From the NCBI GenBank assembly GCA_013347225.1, contig CP054595.1:2910415-2974414 (forward strand): a DNA stretch of 64,000 bases. Reading direction: 5' to 3'. The translations under genes and the position numbers were made by a program. Source of the stretch: Candidatus Accumulibacter similis. GTDB taxonomy: Bacteria > Pseudomonadota > Gammaproteobacteria > Burkholderiales > Rhodocyclaceae. Below, one piece after another: positions 1 through 9,171 of the stretch (position 1 is the stretch's first letter; each line of letters begins with the position of its first letter). The notes beneath the pieces were generated by a model. The model ran no database searches and was not told the origin of the DNA. It was given only the letters and a program-made list of their open reading frames with translations.

Positions 1-152
1 GCTGGCAGGGCCCGAGTTGCTGGCGCTGTTGGCCGTCGTGCGGTGCTGCAGCGCTTGGCGATCGTGCCGCATGTCGCTAAACTGCGTCCTCTCGGAACCA
101 GCAATCAACCCGCGCCGCCGCGGTGGCGCCCAACCTCTGGAGCCCAGTGCAA

Positions 153-1244
153 ATGCATCGTGCCCTCATCGTTCTGCCGGATGACACGGGCCAACCGATC
201 GTTGACGCCATCGACGCGGCCCGGCAGTCGATTCGAATCAAGATGTTCCTCTTTTCAGACCCGTCGCTGCTGGCGGCGGTGGTCGCTGCGCAGCAGCGTG
301 GCGTCAGGGTACGGGTGATGCTGAACCCGGCACGCCGCAGCGGCGAAGCGGAAAACAAGGCGAGCCGCAAGATGCTCGAGGACGCTGGCGTCGAGGTGGC
401 CGACAGCAATCCCGCCTTCGACATCACGCACGAGAAGTCGCTGGTCGTCGACGACGAGACGGCCTTCGTGCACTCACTCAACTGGGAAACGAAAAACCTC
501 ACAGTGACGCGCGACTACGCCGTCGTGACTTCGCACCGGCACGAGGTGGATGAGATCGCCCAGTGCTTCGATGCCGACTGGGCGCGCGAAAAATTCGATC
601 CGGGCGAGGAGTCGCACCTGATCTGGTGCAACACCAACGGTCGCAACCGCATCGCGCGTTTCATCGACGCCGCCAGCGAGTCGCTCTTCCTGCAGAACGA
701 GCGCTATCAGGACGAGGTGATCATCGAGCGGCTGGTGCGCGCCACCCGCCGCGGCGTCAAGCTGCATGTTCTGGCGCGACCGATGCATTTTCTGAAGGCC
801 GGCAAACTGGTCGAGGGGGTCGAGGGATTGCGCATCCTCGAGGACCTCGGGGCCAAGGTGCACCGCCTCAAGGGACTCAAGCTGCATGCGAAGATGATGC
901 TCGCCGATGGCAAGCGGGCGATCATCGGCTCGATCAACCTGGCTCCCGGCAGCTTCGACAGCCGCCGCGAACTGGCCATCGATGTGCACGACGAGGCGGT
1001 CGTCAAGCGGCTCAGGGAGGTGGTCGATCGGGACTGGCACAACTCGCGGCCGCTCGATCTCTCGGACGAAGGACTGCTCGCCGACCTTGCCGAGGACGAG
1101 CCCGACGTGGCGGAAATGCTGGCCCTCGAAGCGCCGCACGACACCTCGGCCGAGCATCACCGCCGCGGCAGCGACGAGGGACATGACGGGCACGCAGAGC
1201 ACGGCGGGCACGGGCATAACGGTCACAAGCATCACGGGGGTTAG
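153..1244 (+). CDS. Phospholipase D-like protein with His-rich tail
   Basis: Predicted phospholipase D superfamily protein of 363 residues, the group containing cardiolipin synthases, phosphatidyltransferases and some nucleases. Two HKD-type motifs are visible: HEKSLVVDD near residue 93 and LHAKMMLADG near residue 250, the latter followed by GSINL. Two motifs in one chain is normal for the family. The last 35 residues carry about ten histidines in a Gly/Asp/His-rich stretch that could bind metal (inference). I chose the ATG at 153, with GGAG about ten bases upstream; an in-frame GTG at 123 is the alternative. No signal peptide or membrane segment is evident. The substrate cannot be told from sequence. 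Confidence 0.8.
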   Translation: MHRALIVLPDDTGQPIVDAIDAARQSIRIKMFLFSDPSLLAAVVAAQQRGVRVRVMLNPARRSGEAENKASRKMLEDAGVEVADSNPAFDITHEKSLVVDDETAFVHSLNWETKNLTVTRDYAVVTSHRHEVDEIAQCFDADWAREKFDPGEESHLIWCNTNGRNRIARFIDAASESLFLQNERYQDEVIIERLVRATRRGVKLHVLARPMHFLKAGKLVEGVEGLRILEDLGAKVHRLKGLKLHAKMMLADGKRAIIGSINLAPGSFDSRRELAIDVHDEAVVKRLREVVDRDWHNSRPLDLSDEGLLADLAEDEPDVAEMLALEAPHDTSAEHHRRGSDEGHDGHAEHGGHGHNGHKHHGG

Positions 1245-1335
1245 CCACCGCTGCCGGCGCAGACAACGGCGCTGCGGCACCGGGTCGAGCGCCGCCGAGG
1301 ATTTTCATACCACACTCAAACAGGAGAGAACGCTG

Positions 1336-1845
1336 ATGAGCAACCTGATCGTAGTCGCTTATGATGACCAGTTCCAGGCAGAGGAAGTCCGCACGAAGCT
1401 GCGCAGGCTGCAGCAGGACTACCTGATCGACCTCGAGGACGCCGTGGTGGCGGTCAAGGACGGGAATGGAAAGGTCAAGCTGCACCAGATGTACAACCTG
1501 ACTGCGAGCGGCGCTCTGAGCGGTGGTTTCTGGGGAACGCTGGTCGGTCTCATCTTCATGAATCCGCTGCTGGGTCTGGCCGTCGGCGCCGGCGCCGGCG
1601 CCGTCAGCGGTGCCTTGGCCGACGTCGGCATCAACGATGACTTCATGAAGGATCTGGCTGCCACCTTCAAGAATGGCAGTTCGGTGCTCTTCGTCCTCGT
1701 CCGCAAGGCAACTCCCGACAAGGTCCTCGAAGAATTGCAGGGCACCGGTGGCAAGGTCATCAAGACCTCGCTGACGCACGAGGAGGAAACCAAGCTGCAG
1801 GCCGTTCTCGACAACGCGCAGACTTCTGCAGGTGGCGAGGGCTGA
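1336..1845 (+). CDS. DUF1269 family membrane-associated protein
   Basis: A 169-residue protein matching the DUF1269 family, whose members are small and of unknown function. It starts MSNLIVVAYDD and has a ferredoxin-like N-terminal half (about residues 1-55). A Gly/Ala-rich hydrophobic hairpin follows at about 60-95 (GGFWGTLVGLIF, then AVGAGAGAVSGALADVGI), typical of the family and likely membrane-inserting. The C-terminal part ends with helical LTHEEETKLQAVL. The start at 1336 follows a CAGGAGAG ribosome binding site. The reading frame is open upstream to 907 in the antisense shadow of the preceding gene, but that extension is not credible. Stress association is only reported for some relatives. 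Confidence 0.8.
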   Translation: MSNLIVVAYDDQFQAEEVRTKLRRLQQDYLIDLEDAVVAVKDGNGKVKLHQMYNLTASGALSGGFWGTLVGLIFMNPLLGLAVGAGAGAVSGALADVGINDDFMKDLAATFKNGSSVLFVLVRKATPDKVLEELQGTGGKVIKTSLTHEEETKLQAVLDNAQTSAGGEG

Positions 1846-1877
1846 AGCGGACGGGCTGGAGCCTGGCGAAGCGGATC

Positions 1878-2414
1878 ATGCACAGACGTCACTTCCTTCC
1901 CGGCATCATGCTGATCGCGACCCTGGCCGCAGCCCAGCCGGTCTACGAAAGCCGTGACCGGGACGGTCCGGTCTTCTCCGACACGCCGAGCCCGGGCGCC
2001 CGGGAGATGCATTTGCCGCCGGTCGACGTGATGGATCGAACACCGGCGCTGCCGCCGGCGCCGTCCGGGCCGCCGGCGGCAGCAGCGTCAGCCTACGCCA
2101 GACTGCAGATCATGCAGCCCGAAGACGGTGGCACGGTCCATTCGAATACCGGTCAGTTTTCCATTGCACTGGTCCTCGAGCCGCCACTGCAGCTCGAACG
2201 GGGTGATGCCGTGGCTGTCCGCCTCGACGGGACCGTCCTGGCGCAAAGGCGGACGACGCTGCAGTTCGATGTCACGGCCGATGAGTGGCAGATGGCGGCA
2301 CGCGACCAGGTCGAGCATTCGGTCGAGGTGGCGGTCGTCGATCGGGCGGGGAACGCGCTGCTGGTCGCTGCGCCGGTGCGTTTCTACGTCCAGCGTGCGA
2401 GTCGGCGCAACTGA
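1878..2414 (+). CDS. Exported DUF4124-like protein
   Basis: A 178-residue protein with a short signal peptide (MHRRHFLPGIMLIATLAAAQ). The segment VYESRDRDGPVFSDTPSPGA right after it has the aromatic-Asp-Gly-Phe-Ser-Asp pattern of DUF4124 domains. A Pro/Ala-rich linker covers about residues 55-75. The rest (residues 78-175) is predicted beta-rich and resembles an Ig-like fold (LQIMQPEDGGTVHSNTGQFSIAL). Likely periplasmic; function unknown. Thirty-three bases separate it from the DUF1269 gene on the same strand, so cotranscription is possible. Confidence 0.65.
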   Translation: MHRRHFLPGIMLIATLAAAQPVYESRDRDGPVFSDTPSPGAREMHLPPVDVMDRTPALPPAPSGPPAAAASAYARLQIMQPEDGGTVHSNTGQFSIALVLEPPLQLERGDAVAVRLDGTVLAQRRTTLQFDVTADEWQMAARDQVEHSVEVAVVDRAGNALLVAAPVRFYVQRASRRN

Positions 2415-2754
2415 CGTCGCCCGCGTCGCCAAGCGGGCGAACAGCGGGCGTGCGCCCGGCGGCCGCCGGCGCGCGATGCAGCTAGGGAGGCTGCGTCATG
2501 AGGATTGCCTGGCAGGATCCTTCTTTCGGCGAACTCGCAACTCGTTCTCGACGTTCGCAGCGTCCCTGCTGGTGGGCTGATGGTCGATTCACGGCTGCGC
2601 CTGCAGAGCGGCCAGCGCGAAATCAGGGCGAGCCCGGCGCTCCGCCGAAGCCGAATCTCCGCAGCGCCGGTGTGAACGCCGCTCGTGGCAGCGCAGGTGT
2701 TGCACCCGAGCGGGCAGCCATCGACGAGGACAGGCTCGATCAGTTCAGTCGTTG

Positions 2755-2999
2755 GCTGGGGCCGCGAGATCGGCACACCCGGTTGCTGCGACTGCTCTGT
2801 GCGGACCGGGCCGGCCGCGATCGGACTCGACATCGCCTACAGCGAGCCAGGCGACGATCACCCTGCGGATCACCAGCTGGCGGAGGCAGCGACCGGATGC
2901 CGCAACGTCATCGTGGCGATGCGCGAGGGGCAACTGATTCGCGATGGGTCCCGGTTGTCGGCGCTGCCGCCGATGCGGTTCTGGAAGCAGGCAGCCTGA
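2755..2999 (+). pseudogene. CHASE2 sensor-domain remnant with a frameshift
   Basis: The 620 bases between the DUF4124-like gene and the phosphoesterase hold no intact gene. The second half encodes a CHASE2-like segment split over two frames. One frame gives HTRLLRLLCADRAG; the next gives PAAIGLDIAYSEPGDDHPAD followed by HQLAEAATGCRNVIVAM and a stop at 2997-2999. CHASE2 extracellular sensor domains typically read L-L-x-x-L-x-x-x-x-P-x-x-I-G-x-D-I-x-x-S-E-P followed by D-x-x-L-A-x-A, so the match is specific. One frameshift near 2805-2815 reconciles the two pieces. No transmembrane or output domain follows, so this is a relic of a membrane sensor (cyclase, kinase or GGDEF type). Bases 2415-2750 show nothing else recognisable. 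Confidence 0.5.
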
Positions 3000-3035
3000 A
3001 CGTTTGAGCGGCCCGTTTTTTGGTAAGCTTCCAAG

Positions 3036-3806
3036 ATGCGCATCGTCCAGCTCTCGGATCTCCATTTGAGCAGCCAGCCGCTGTACGGGGTGGTCGATAC
3101 GCTGGCCGCGCTCGAGCTGGCGCTGCAGCGTCTGGCGACGCTTCCTGCACCGGATCTGCTGCTGCTCAGCGGCGACCTGACGAGCGCGGGCCGACGCGAC
3201 GAGTACGCCTTGCTGCGCTCGCTGCTCGCCGGGTTGTCGGTGCCGTGCGCGCTGCTGCCCGGCAATCATGACGATCGTGACAACCTGCGCACAGCGTTTC
3301 CCGAGCAGGCGTGGGCGCCGCCGCCGCTGTGCTGCCAGCGGATAGACCTCGCCGAGGGCACGCTGCTGCTGCTCGACTGCATCGTTCCCGGCGAGGAGTG
3401 GGGTGAAGTGGCGGCGCGCCAGATCGACTGGCTCGAGAGCGCGTGCCCGCACCGCCGGCCGGTGCTGCTGGCATTGCACCATCCGCCATTCTGCGTCGGC
3501 ATTGCCGGAATGGACCGGATTCGCTGCCGCGGCGATGCGCCGCTGGCGGCCTGGCTGGCACGGCACGAACAGGTGGAGGCCCTGCTGTTCGGGCACGTAC
3601 ACCGTTTCGTCAGCACCACTTTCGCCGGCCGGCCGGCGATCGTCGCGCCGTCGCCGGCGCACCAGATTGCGCTACAGGATGGGCAACTGGCCTACACGCT
3701 CGAACCCGGTGCTTTTCTGCTGCACGACTGGCGGCCAGGTCAGCGCCTGTGCAGTCATTACGTGCCGGTGGTCGTCAGCCCGACGCAGTGCTACGGCGAC
3801 GGCTAG
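3036..3806 (+). CDS. Calcineurin-like metallophosphoesterase (CpdA type)
   Basis: A 256-residue class III phosphodiesterase-like protein. All core dimetal motifs are present in order: DLHL (residue 8 on), GDLTS (near 48), GNHDD (near 75), ALHHPPF (near 148) and FGHVHRF (near 188). Length and motif spacing fit the CpdA family, which hydrolyses 3',5'-cyclic AMP, but related enzymes act on other phosphodiesters, so the substrate is inferred. Cytoplasmic, with no signal peptide. The start follows the CHASE2 relic by 36 bases with no strong Shine-Dalgarno sequence. The next gene starts 72 bases downstream on the same strand. Confidence 0.8.
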   Translation: MRIVQLSDLHLSSQPLYGVVDTLAALELALQRLATLPAPDLLLLSGDLTSAGRRDEYALLRSLLAGLSVPCALLPGNHDDRDNLRTAFPEQAWAPPPLCCQRIDLAEGTLLLLDCIVPGEEWGEVAARQIDWLESACPHRRPVLLALHHPPFCVGIAGMDRIRCRGDAPLAAWLARHEQVEALLFGHVHRFVSTTFAGRPAIVAPSPAHQIALQDGQLAYTLEPGAFLLHDWRPGQRLCSHYVPVVVSPTQCYGDG

Positions 3807-3878
3807 GCGGGTGCCGCCCGGCACGGGCTCCGAACGTTGTCCGGATTTGATCGACTGACTGTTCCGGGGGAGATGCCA

Positions 3879-5300
3879 ATGGGAAAGGAAGTGGCAGGCA
3901 GCGGTTGCACGGCCGATGACTTCGAGCGTTTTCTGCGGCTGCTGGAAGAGGAGACCCGGCACGCGCAGGCAGCATACTTTCGCGGCGCCTTCGCCAACGA
4001 CGCGCTGGTTGCGGGCTTCGAACTCGAGGCCTGGCTCCTCGGCGGCGACCTTCTGCCGGTGCCGCGCAATGTTTCGTTCCTGGCGCGTCTGGACAGCCCT
4101 CTGGTGGTGCCCGAACTGTCGCGCTTCAACGTCGAACTGAATGGTACGCCGCAACCGCTGCATGGGACTGCGCTTTCTCGACTCGAGAGCGAACTCACCG
4201 CAACCTGGCAGCGTTGCCAGCGCGTCGCCGCCGCCGACGATAGCGCGCTGATTGCCATCGGCACCCTGCCGACGCTGCGCGAGGATGATCTTTCGCTGAG
4301 CAACATGTCGCCCTCGCGGCGCTACGCGGTGCTCAACGAGCAGATCTTCCGGCTGCGTGGCGGGAGCGCGCTGAGCCTGAACATCGCCGGCATCGAAACC
4401 CTTTCCACGACCCACAGCGACGTCATGCTGGAAGCGGCGACGACCTCCTTCCAGGTTCATCTGCAGGTGCCTGCAGGCGAGGCCGCGCGTGCCTACAACG
4501 CCTCGCAGATCCTCGCCGCGCCATTGGTTGCCCTGTCTGCCAACTCACCTTTCCTGTTCGGGCGTGCGCTGTGGCACGAAACGCGCGTGCCGCTCTTCGA
4601 ACAGGCCGTCGACTGCTGCGACCCGGGCTGCCCTCAGCACATGCGGGTCACCTTCGGCTCCGGTTACCTGAGCGGCGACCCGACCGCCTGTTTCGCCGAG
4701 AATCTCGCCAACTATGCCGTGCTGTTGCCCTTCGAGATCCCCGGTCCGATCGAATCCTACGCACACCTGCGCCTGCACAACGGCACCATCTGGCGCTGGA
4801 ACCGCATGCTCATCGGCTTCGATGACGGTGCTCGGCCGCACCTGCGCGTCGAGCAGCGGGTGATGCCCGCCGGCCCGAGCATCATCGACATGATTGCCAA
4901 CGCCGCCTTCTACTACGGTAGCGTCTGCATGCTGACGAGGCAGACGCTGGCACCCGAGGCGCAGCTCTCCTTTGCCCAGGCGCGCGAGAACTTCTACCTT
5001 GCCGCCCGCTACGGGCTCGAGGCGCAGTTGCGGTGGTTCGGCGGACAGCGCGTGTCGGCGGGCGAACTGCTCGAGCAGCAGTTGCTGCCGCTGGCACGCG
5101 CCGGACTCGAGCAACTCGATCTGTCCACTGCCGATGTCGCGCGTTACATGGAGGTGATCGCCCGCCGGCTGCGCAGCCGGCGCAACGGTGCCGCCTGGCA
5201 GTTGGCACACCATGCCCGACACCGCGACTTCGCCCGGCTGACCGCCGACTATCTTGATTACCAGCGCCAACTCATGCCGGTGCATGAGTGGCCGATTTGA
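3879..5300 (+). CDS. Glutamate-cysteine ligase (GCS2) family protein
   Basis: A 473-residue carboxylate-amine ligase of the GCS2-like superfamily. It shows the FELEAWLL segment near residue 45 (family FGxExE region), then FNVELNGTP, NIAGIETL and SFQVHLQVPAGEA, the last matching the HVHV/QVHL strand of the family. This class makes gamma-glutamyl or related amide bonds using ATP; the substrate here is not evident. I placed the start at ATG 3879, six bases after GGGGAG; the upstream TTG at 3837 and ATG at 3873 have poorer spacing. The M14 peptidase gene begins 13 bases after the stop, so a ligase/hydrolase pair acting on a small amide is plausible (inference). Confidence 0.7.
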   Translation: MGKEVAGSGCTADDFERFLRLLEEETRHAQAAYFRGAFANDALVAGFELEAWLLGGDLLPVPRNVSFLARLDSPLVVPELSRFNVELNGTPQPLHGTALSRLESELTATWQRCQRVAAADDSALIAIGTLPTLREDDLSLSNMSPSRRYAVLNEQIFRLRGGSALSLNIAGIETLSTTHSDVMLEAATTSFQVHLQVPAGEAARAYNASQILAAPLVALSANSPFLFGRALWHETRVPLFEQAVDCCDPGCPQHMRVTFGSGYLSGDPTACFAENLANYAVLLPFEIPGPIESYAHLRLHNGTIWRWNRMLIGFDDGARPHLRVEQRVMPAGPSIIDMIANAAFYYGSVCMLTRQTLAPEAQLSFAQARENFYLAARYGLEAQLRWFGGQRVSAGELLEQQLLPLARAGLEQLDLSTADVARYMEVIARRLRSRRNGAAWQLAHHARHRDFARLTADYLDYQRQLMPVHEWPI

Positions 5301-5312
5301 GCTGCAAAGCTG

Positions 5313-6356
5313 ATGCTGACCGTTCTCGAAACCCTGCCCGAACGCTTCCTCGATACCCCAGCCCGCGAACTGCATCAGATCTTTTCCGGCCCGACACTGA
5401 TCCACCTCTCGGGACGCCGGCAGCCGGCAGTGTTCGTCTCCGTCCTGCTGCACGGCAACGAAGACAGTGGCGTCGTCGCCCTGCAGCGGCTGCTGCGCCG
5501 CAATGGCAAGCGAACGCTGCCGCGTGCGCTGTCGATCCTCGTCGGCAATGTCACTGCGGCGCGCGACGGATTGCGGCGGCTCGACGGGCAACCCGACTAC
5601 AACCGCGTCTGGCCCGGAGGGCAGGGACACGGCCATTCGCCGGAAGCCGCAGCCATGGGCGAGGTGCATCGCGTGATGCAGGAACGAGGCGTCTTCGCCA
5701 GCATCGACATCCACAACAACACCGGGCTGAACCCGCACTATTGTGTTGTCAATCGGTTGGACCAGGCGGTCCTGCATCTCGCCCTGCTGTTCTCGCGCAC
5801 CGTAGTCTGGTTTCGCGGGCTGGCCGGCACGCAGACCACCTCGTTTTCGTCACTCTGTCCGGCGCTGACGGTGGAATGCGGCAAGCCGGGCAGTGAGGCC
5901 AATGCCGAACACGCGGCACGCTTCGTCGAGGCCTGCCTGCATCTGTCGCAGTTTCCGTCGCACGGCGTGCACGAGCACGACATCGACCTCTATCACACAC
6001 TGGCCACCGTCCGCGTGCCGACCTCGGTCTCGTTCGGCTTCGGTAATTCGTTGGCAGACATCGACTTCGATCCGCACCTGGACCACATGAACTTCCGCTC
6101 GCTCGAACCCGGGACCGTCTTCGGTCAGACCAGCCTGGCGATGCCGATCGGCGTCGTCGACGAAAGCGGCAGCGATGTCGCCAACGACTTCTTCGCCTGT
6201 GACGACGGTCGCATCACCCTGCTGCGGGCGGCGACCCCGGCGATGTTGACCCTCGACGAAAAGGTGGTTCGCCAGGATTGCCTGTGCTACCTGATGGATC
6301 GCCTGCCGTTGGCCCATGGGCAACCGCAGTTGCACGCGCTGTCTGCCAGCGCCTAG
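5313..6356 (+). CDS. M14-family zinc carboxypeptidase / desuccinylase-like
   Basis: A 347-residue protein of the M14 metallopeptidase/AstE-aspartoacylase superfamily. Zinc-site motifs are visible: LHGNEDSG near residue 48 (H-x-x-E) and DIHNNTG near 130 (second His). The catalytic Glu is probably in VECGKPGSEAN near 190. The family removes acyl or amino-acid groups through a zinc-activated water. No signal peptide is seen, so it is probably cytoplasmic. It sits 13 bases behind the GCS2-like ligase, suggesting an operon. Its stop overlaps the convergent PIN gene by four bases. The natural substrate is unknown. Confidence 0.75.
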   Translation: MLTVLETLPERFLDTPARELHQIFSGPTLIHLSGRRQPAVFVSVLLHGNEDSGVVALQRLLRRNGKRTLPRALSILVGNVTAARDGLRRLDGQPDYNRVWPGGQGHGHSPEAAAMGEVHRVMQERGVFASIDIHNNTGLNPHYCVVNRLDQAVLHLALLFSRTVVWFRGLAGTQTTSFSSLCPALTVECGKPGSEANAEHAARFVEACLHLSQFPSHGVHEHDIDLYHTLATVRVPTSVSFGFGNSLADIDFDPHLDHMNFRSLEPGTVFGQTSLAMPIGVVDESGSDVANDFFACDDGRITLLRAATPAMLTLDEKVVRQDCLCYLMDRLPLAHGQPQLHALSASA

Positions 6357-6859
6357 CGTCGGCGCGCAAGGAGCTGCCCGTATTCGTCGCCACCGCCGTT
6401 GTCCGCTTGCGGTGGCCCGCTGGCAAGCAGAATGGCGGCGGCACTGCCGGTCAGGATCGGGCACGGCAGGTGCCGTGCGCAGCGACGGCCGAGCTGCAAC
6501 AGGCGGCGGTCGCGCGTCAACAGCAGATCCGCGCGACAGCGCCGGGCAAGCAGCAGGAACTTCTGGTCATCGGCATCACGGCATTGTGGCAGCGGCGGGT
6601 CATCCGCGCTGCCGTCGACTCCGCCTTCCATCTCGCAGGCGACGACGAAACGCCGATAGCAGTCGAGCAGCGCCGACTGCGCCGCTGCCGTCAGGCGAAA
6701 ATGAGGATAGGCGGTTACCCGCTGCAGTTCCGCCAGGCAGTCGCGATCGGTGAAGCACTGCAGCCGGCTGCCGTCGATCGCTTGCTGCAGGCGGCGCAGG
6801 AGCGGATCCCGGAAGTGCAGGAGGTCGAGGACGATGTTGGTGTCGAGGACTGCCCGCAC
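6353..6859 (-). CDS. PIN-domain protein (COG1569-type, toxin-like)
   Basis: A 168-residue PIN-domain protein, a Mg-dependent RNase fold found in VapC-like toxins. The acidic residues sit in expected places: LDTNIVLDLL at residues 5-14, ECLAEL-like DCLAELQRV near 40, then RDADDQKFLLLA near 94 and LLLTRDRRLL near 112. The four-base gap to the LhgO-like gene on the same strand suggests cotranscription. No antitoxin-like small ORF lies beside it, so if it is a toxin it is orphaned or its partner lies elsewhere. A housekeeping RNA-processing role is the alternative. Confidence 0.75.
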   Translation of the reverse strand: MRAVLDTNIVLDLLHFRDPLLRRLQQAIDGSRLQCFTDRDCLAELQRVTAYPHFRLTAAAQSALLDCYRRFVVACEMEGGVDGSADDPPLPQCRDADDQKFLLLARRCRADLLLTRDRRLLQLGRRCARHLPCPILTGSAAAILLASGPPQADNGGGDEYGQLLARRR

Positions 6860-6862
6860 GCC

Positions 6863-8002
6863 TCAATCCACCTGCAGTTCGCTGGCGACGCGGTCGGCAA
6901 TCGCCAGGCAGGCGGTCAGGCCCGGGGACTCGATACCGAACAGGTTGACCAGTCCGGGGATGCCGTGCTGTGCCGGACCCTGGATGAGGAAATCGGCGGC
7001 GGGCTCGGCCGGGCCAGCGAGCTTCGGCCGCACGCCGGCGTAGGCGGGCTGCAGGCTTGCGGCCGTCAGCCCAGGCCAGTAGCGGCGAATCTCCTTCGCA
7101 AAGGCGTTCGCCAGCCCGTTGCTGACGCGGTAGTCGAAGGCGCCGAGCCGCACTCCGGGCAGCGGGTCTGGCAGCCACTCGACGTCGGGGCCGAAGCGTG
7201 CCTGTCCAGCCAGGTCGAGGGTCAGATGGATGCCGAGGCCGCCAACCTCCGGCAGCGGGTAGACCAGCCGCAAGAACGGAACGCGGCCCGTGAGGGCGCA
7301 GTAGTTGCCTTTGGCGTAGTGCATCGCCGGCAACGCCGCCGGCGGAAAGCCGGTGAGCGACGCGGCGACATCGGCAGCCCAGGGGCCGGCAGCGTTGATC
7401 ACCAGGTCGCAGTTCAGGAGCAGGCTGTTGTCACCGCCGCATTCGAGGACGATACCTCCCGGCGCGATGACGCCGCCACGCAGCGGGCTGCGGCGGGCCA
7501 TAACGGCACCGGCGCGCTCGGCATCGCCGAGGAGGGCGAGCATCAGGCCATGACTGTCGATGATGCCGGTGGACGGCGACAGCAGGGCGGCGGTACAGGC
7601 CAGTTCGGGCTCGAGAGCGCGGGCCTGCGCGGCGCTGAGCCAGCACAGGTCGTCGACGCCGTTCGCCTCGCCCTGCGCCTGCAGCGCTGCCAGCCGTTCC
7701 TCGTCGGCGCTCGCAGTGGCGACGATCAGCTTGCCGCAGCGGCGGTGACGGATGGCGTGCGAACGGCAGAAGTCATGAAGCTGGTGGCGCCCCGCGACGC
7801 AGAGCGTCGCCTTCAGCGAGCCAGCGGGATAGTAGAGCCCGGCGTGAATCACCTCGCTGTTGCGCGAGCTGATCTCGCATCCGAAGTTTTCGTTCCGTTC
7901 GAGAATCAGCGTTTCGATTCCTCGCCGCGCCAGCTCCCGGGCGCAGGCGAGGCCGATGACCCCAGCGCCGATCACCGCTGCGCCAATCCGTTCCATGTTC
8001 AC
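6863..8002 (-). CDS. FAD-dependent L-2-hydroxyglutarate oxidase-like protein
   Basis: A 379-residue flavoprotein of the DAO/LhgO family. The N-terminus carries the FAD-binding motif [19 protein letters not shown] (residues 9-27) followed by a Glu-ending strand LILERN. Further family segments are [16 protein letters not shown] (near 55) and the C-terminal GVRPKLAGP with [20 protein letters not shown]. LhgO relatives oxidise L-2-hydroxyglutarate and pass electrons to quinone; the substrate is inferred from overall similarity. It is a soluble protein, possibly membrane-peripheral. The PIN gene follows after three bases. The 152-base gap to the divergent DUF1415 gene presumably holds both promoters. 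Confidence 0.8.
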   Translation of the reverse strand: MNMERIGAAVIGAGVIGLACARELARRGIETLILERNENFGCEISSRNSEVIHAGLYYPAGSLKATLCVAGRHQLHDFCRSHAIRHRRCGKLIVATASADEERLAALQAQGEANGVDDLCWLSAAQARALEPELACTAALLSPSTGIIDSHGLMLALLGDAERAGAVMARRSPLRGGVIAPGGIVLECGGDNSLLLNCDLVINAAGPWAADVAASLTGFPPAALPAMHYAKGNYCALTGRVPFLRLVYPLPEVGGLGIHLTLDLAGQARFGPDVEWLPDPLPGVRLGAFDYRVSNGLANAFAKEIRRYWPGLTAASLQPAYAGVRPKLAGPAEPAADFLIQGPAQHGIPGLVNLFGIESPGLTACLAIADRVASELQVD

Positions 8003-8154
8003 CCCGCCGGCAAAAGACGCATTCTATACGCCACTGGCAGGCTGGCTTCGGCAGATCCCGGGCGGACAGGGGCTTTGCCTCCTTCGTCACCACTCGTTAC
8101 ACTGGCGGTCATCATCTCATCCGCGTTGCAACCGCCCTCGTTGGATCGTCAGAC

Positions 8155-8733
8155 ATGCAAGGTCAAACCAGCCCCAGCCACGACCAGGTCATCGCCAGGA
8201 CCCGGCACTGGCTCGAGCGCGCGGTGATCGGGCTCAACCTCTGCCCTTTTGCCAAGGGGGTTCATGCCAAGGGGCAGGTCCGCTACGTGGTGAGTCCGGC
8301 GCACGACGATGAGTCGCTGCTCGACGATCTGCAGCGCGAACTGCTGACGTTGCGCTCGACTCCGGCCGAGCAGGTCGATACGACGTTGCTGATCCACCCC
8401 TGGGCCTTGACCGATTTCGCCGACTTCCTGCGCTTTCTCGATCTCGCCGAAGTCGTCCTGCAAACGCATCGCCTGCAAGGGGTGCTGCAGGTAGCCAGCT
8501 TCCACCCCAACTACGTGTTCGCCGACAGCGCGGCCGACGACATCACCAACTGCACCAATCGCTCGCCGTTTCCGACGCTGCACCTGCTGCGCGAGGCCAG
8601 CCTCGACCGCGCGGTGGCGGCTTTCCCCGACGCGGCGACGATCTATGAACGCAACCTGCGGACGCTGCGGCAGCTTGGGAACGACGGCTGGCGGGCACTC
8701 CAGACTGCAGTCGCGCCGGTGGTGAAGGAGTAA
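8155..8733 (+). CDS. DUF1415 family protein
   Basis: A 192-residue protein matching DUF1415, a widespread proteobacterial family of unknown function. Diagnostic segments are LNLCPFAKGVHAKGQVRYVV (residues 25-44), with a conserved Cys-Pro-Phe-Ala, and NYVFADSAADDITNCTNRSP (about 120-139), followed by PFPTLHLLREASLD. It is soluble with no signal peptide. The ArfB gene starts eight bases after its stop, so the two are probably cotranscribed. Confidence 0.8.
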   Translation: MQGQTSPSHDQVIARTRHWLERAVIGLNLCPFAKGVHAKGQVRYVVSPAHDDESLLDDLQRELLTLRSTPAEQVDTTLLIHPWALTDFADFLRFLDLAEVVLQTHRLQGVLQVASFHPNYVFADSAADDITNCTNRSPFPTLHLLREASLDRAVAAFPDAATIYERNLRTLRQLGNDGWRALQTAVAPVVKE

Positions 8734-8740
8734 CAGGGCG

Positions 8741-9160
8741 ATGCGCGAGCTGCCGGCACGCGTCGAACTGCGCGAGGAGGAGGTCGAGATCATCGCCGTG
8801 CGGGCGCAGGGCGCCGGCGGCCAGAACGTGAACAAGGTGTCGAATGCGGTCCATTTGCGTTTCGACATCGCTGCCTCGTCGCTGCCCGACGACCTGAAGC
8901 AGCGCTTGCGACTCTGGTGCGACCAGCGGATCAGCGGCGACGGCGTGGTGATCATCAAGGCGCAGGAGCACCGCAGCCTGGAGCGCAATCGGCAGGATGC
9001 GCTGTGCCGTCTGCGCGAGCTGATAGCCCGCGCAGCGTCCGTTGCGCCGCCGCGGCGGCCCACGCGGCCCACTCGGAGTTCGCAGAAGCGGCGACTCGAC
9101 AGCAAGCGGCAACGCGGTCTCGTGAAGCTGCTGCGCGCGCCGGTCAGCGATGAGCGGTAG
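8741..9160 (+). CDS. arfB: Alternative ribosome-rescue peptidyl-tRNA hydrolase ArfB
   Basis: A 139-residue class I release-factor-like protein. The catalytic GGQ loop is in RAQGAGGQNVNKVSNAVHL (about residues 23-41), followed by LRFDI as in the YaeJ/ArfB family. The C-terminus is a basic tail (RRPTRPTRSSQKRRLDSKRQ) that in ArfB enters the empty mRNA channel. It hydrolyses peptidyl-tRNA on stalled, non-stop ribosomes without codon recognition. Length agrees with the family. The stop at 9158-9160 abuts the next gene, whose ribosome binding site lies at the junction. Confidence 0.9.
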   Translation: MRELPARVELREEEVEIIAVRAQGAGGQNVNKVSNAVHLRFDIAASSLPDDLKQRLRLWCDQRISGDGVVIIKAQEHRSLERNRQDALCRLRELIARAASVAPPRRPTRPTRSSQKRRLDSKRQRGLVKLLRAPVSDER

Positions 9161-9171
9161 TGGAGGCATCG

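Noticed and set aside
1..152. Possible gene end upstream of the phospholipase D-like gene
   Set aside because: Too short and without a recognisable family segment at the window edge.
2498..3007. 169-codon plus-strand open frame in the CHASE2 gap
   Set aside because: Only a short stretch has family similarity; the rest is Arg/Ala-rich and typical of random frames in GC-rich DNA.
6278..8227. 649-codon plus-strand open frame
   Set aside because: It is antisense to the PIN and LhgO-like genes, has Gln/Arg/Ala-rich shadow composition and no motif.
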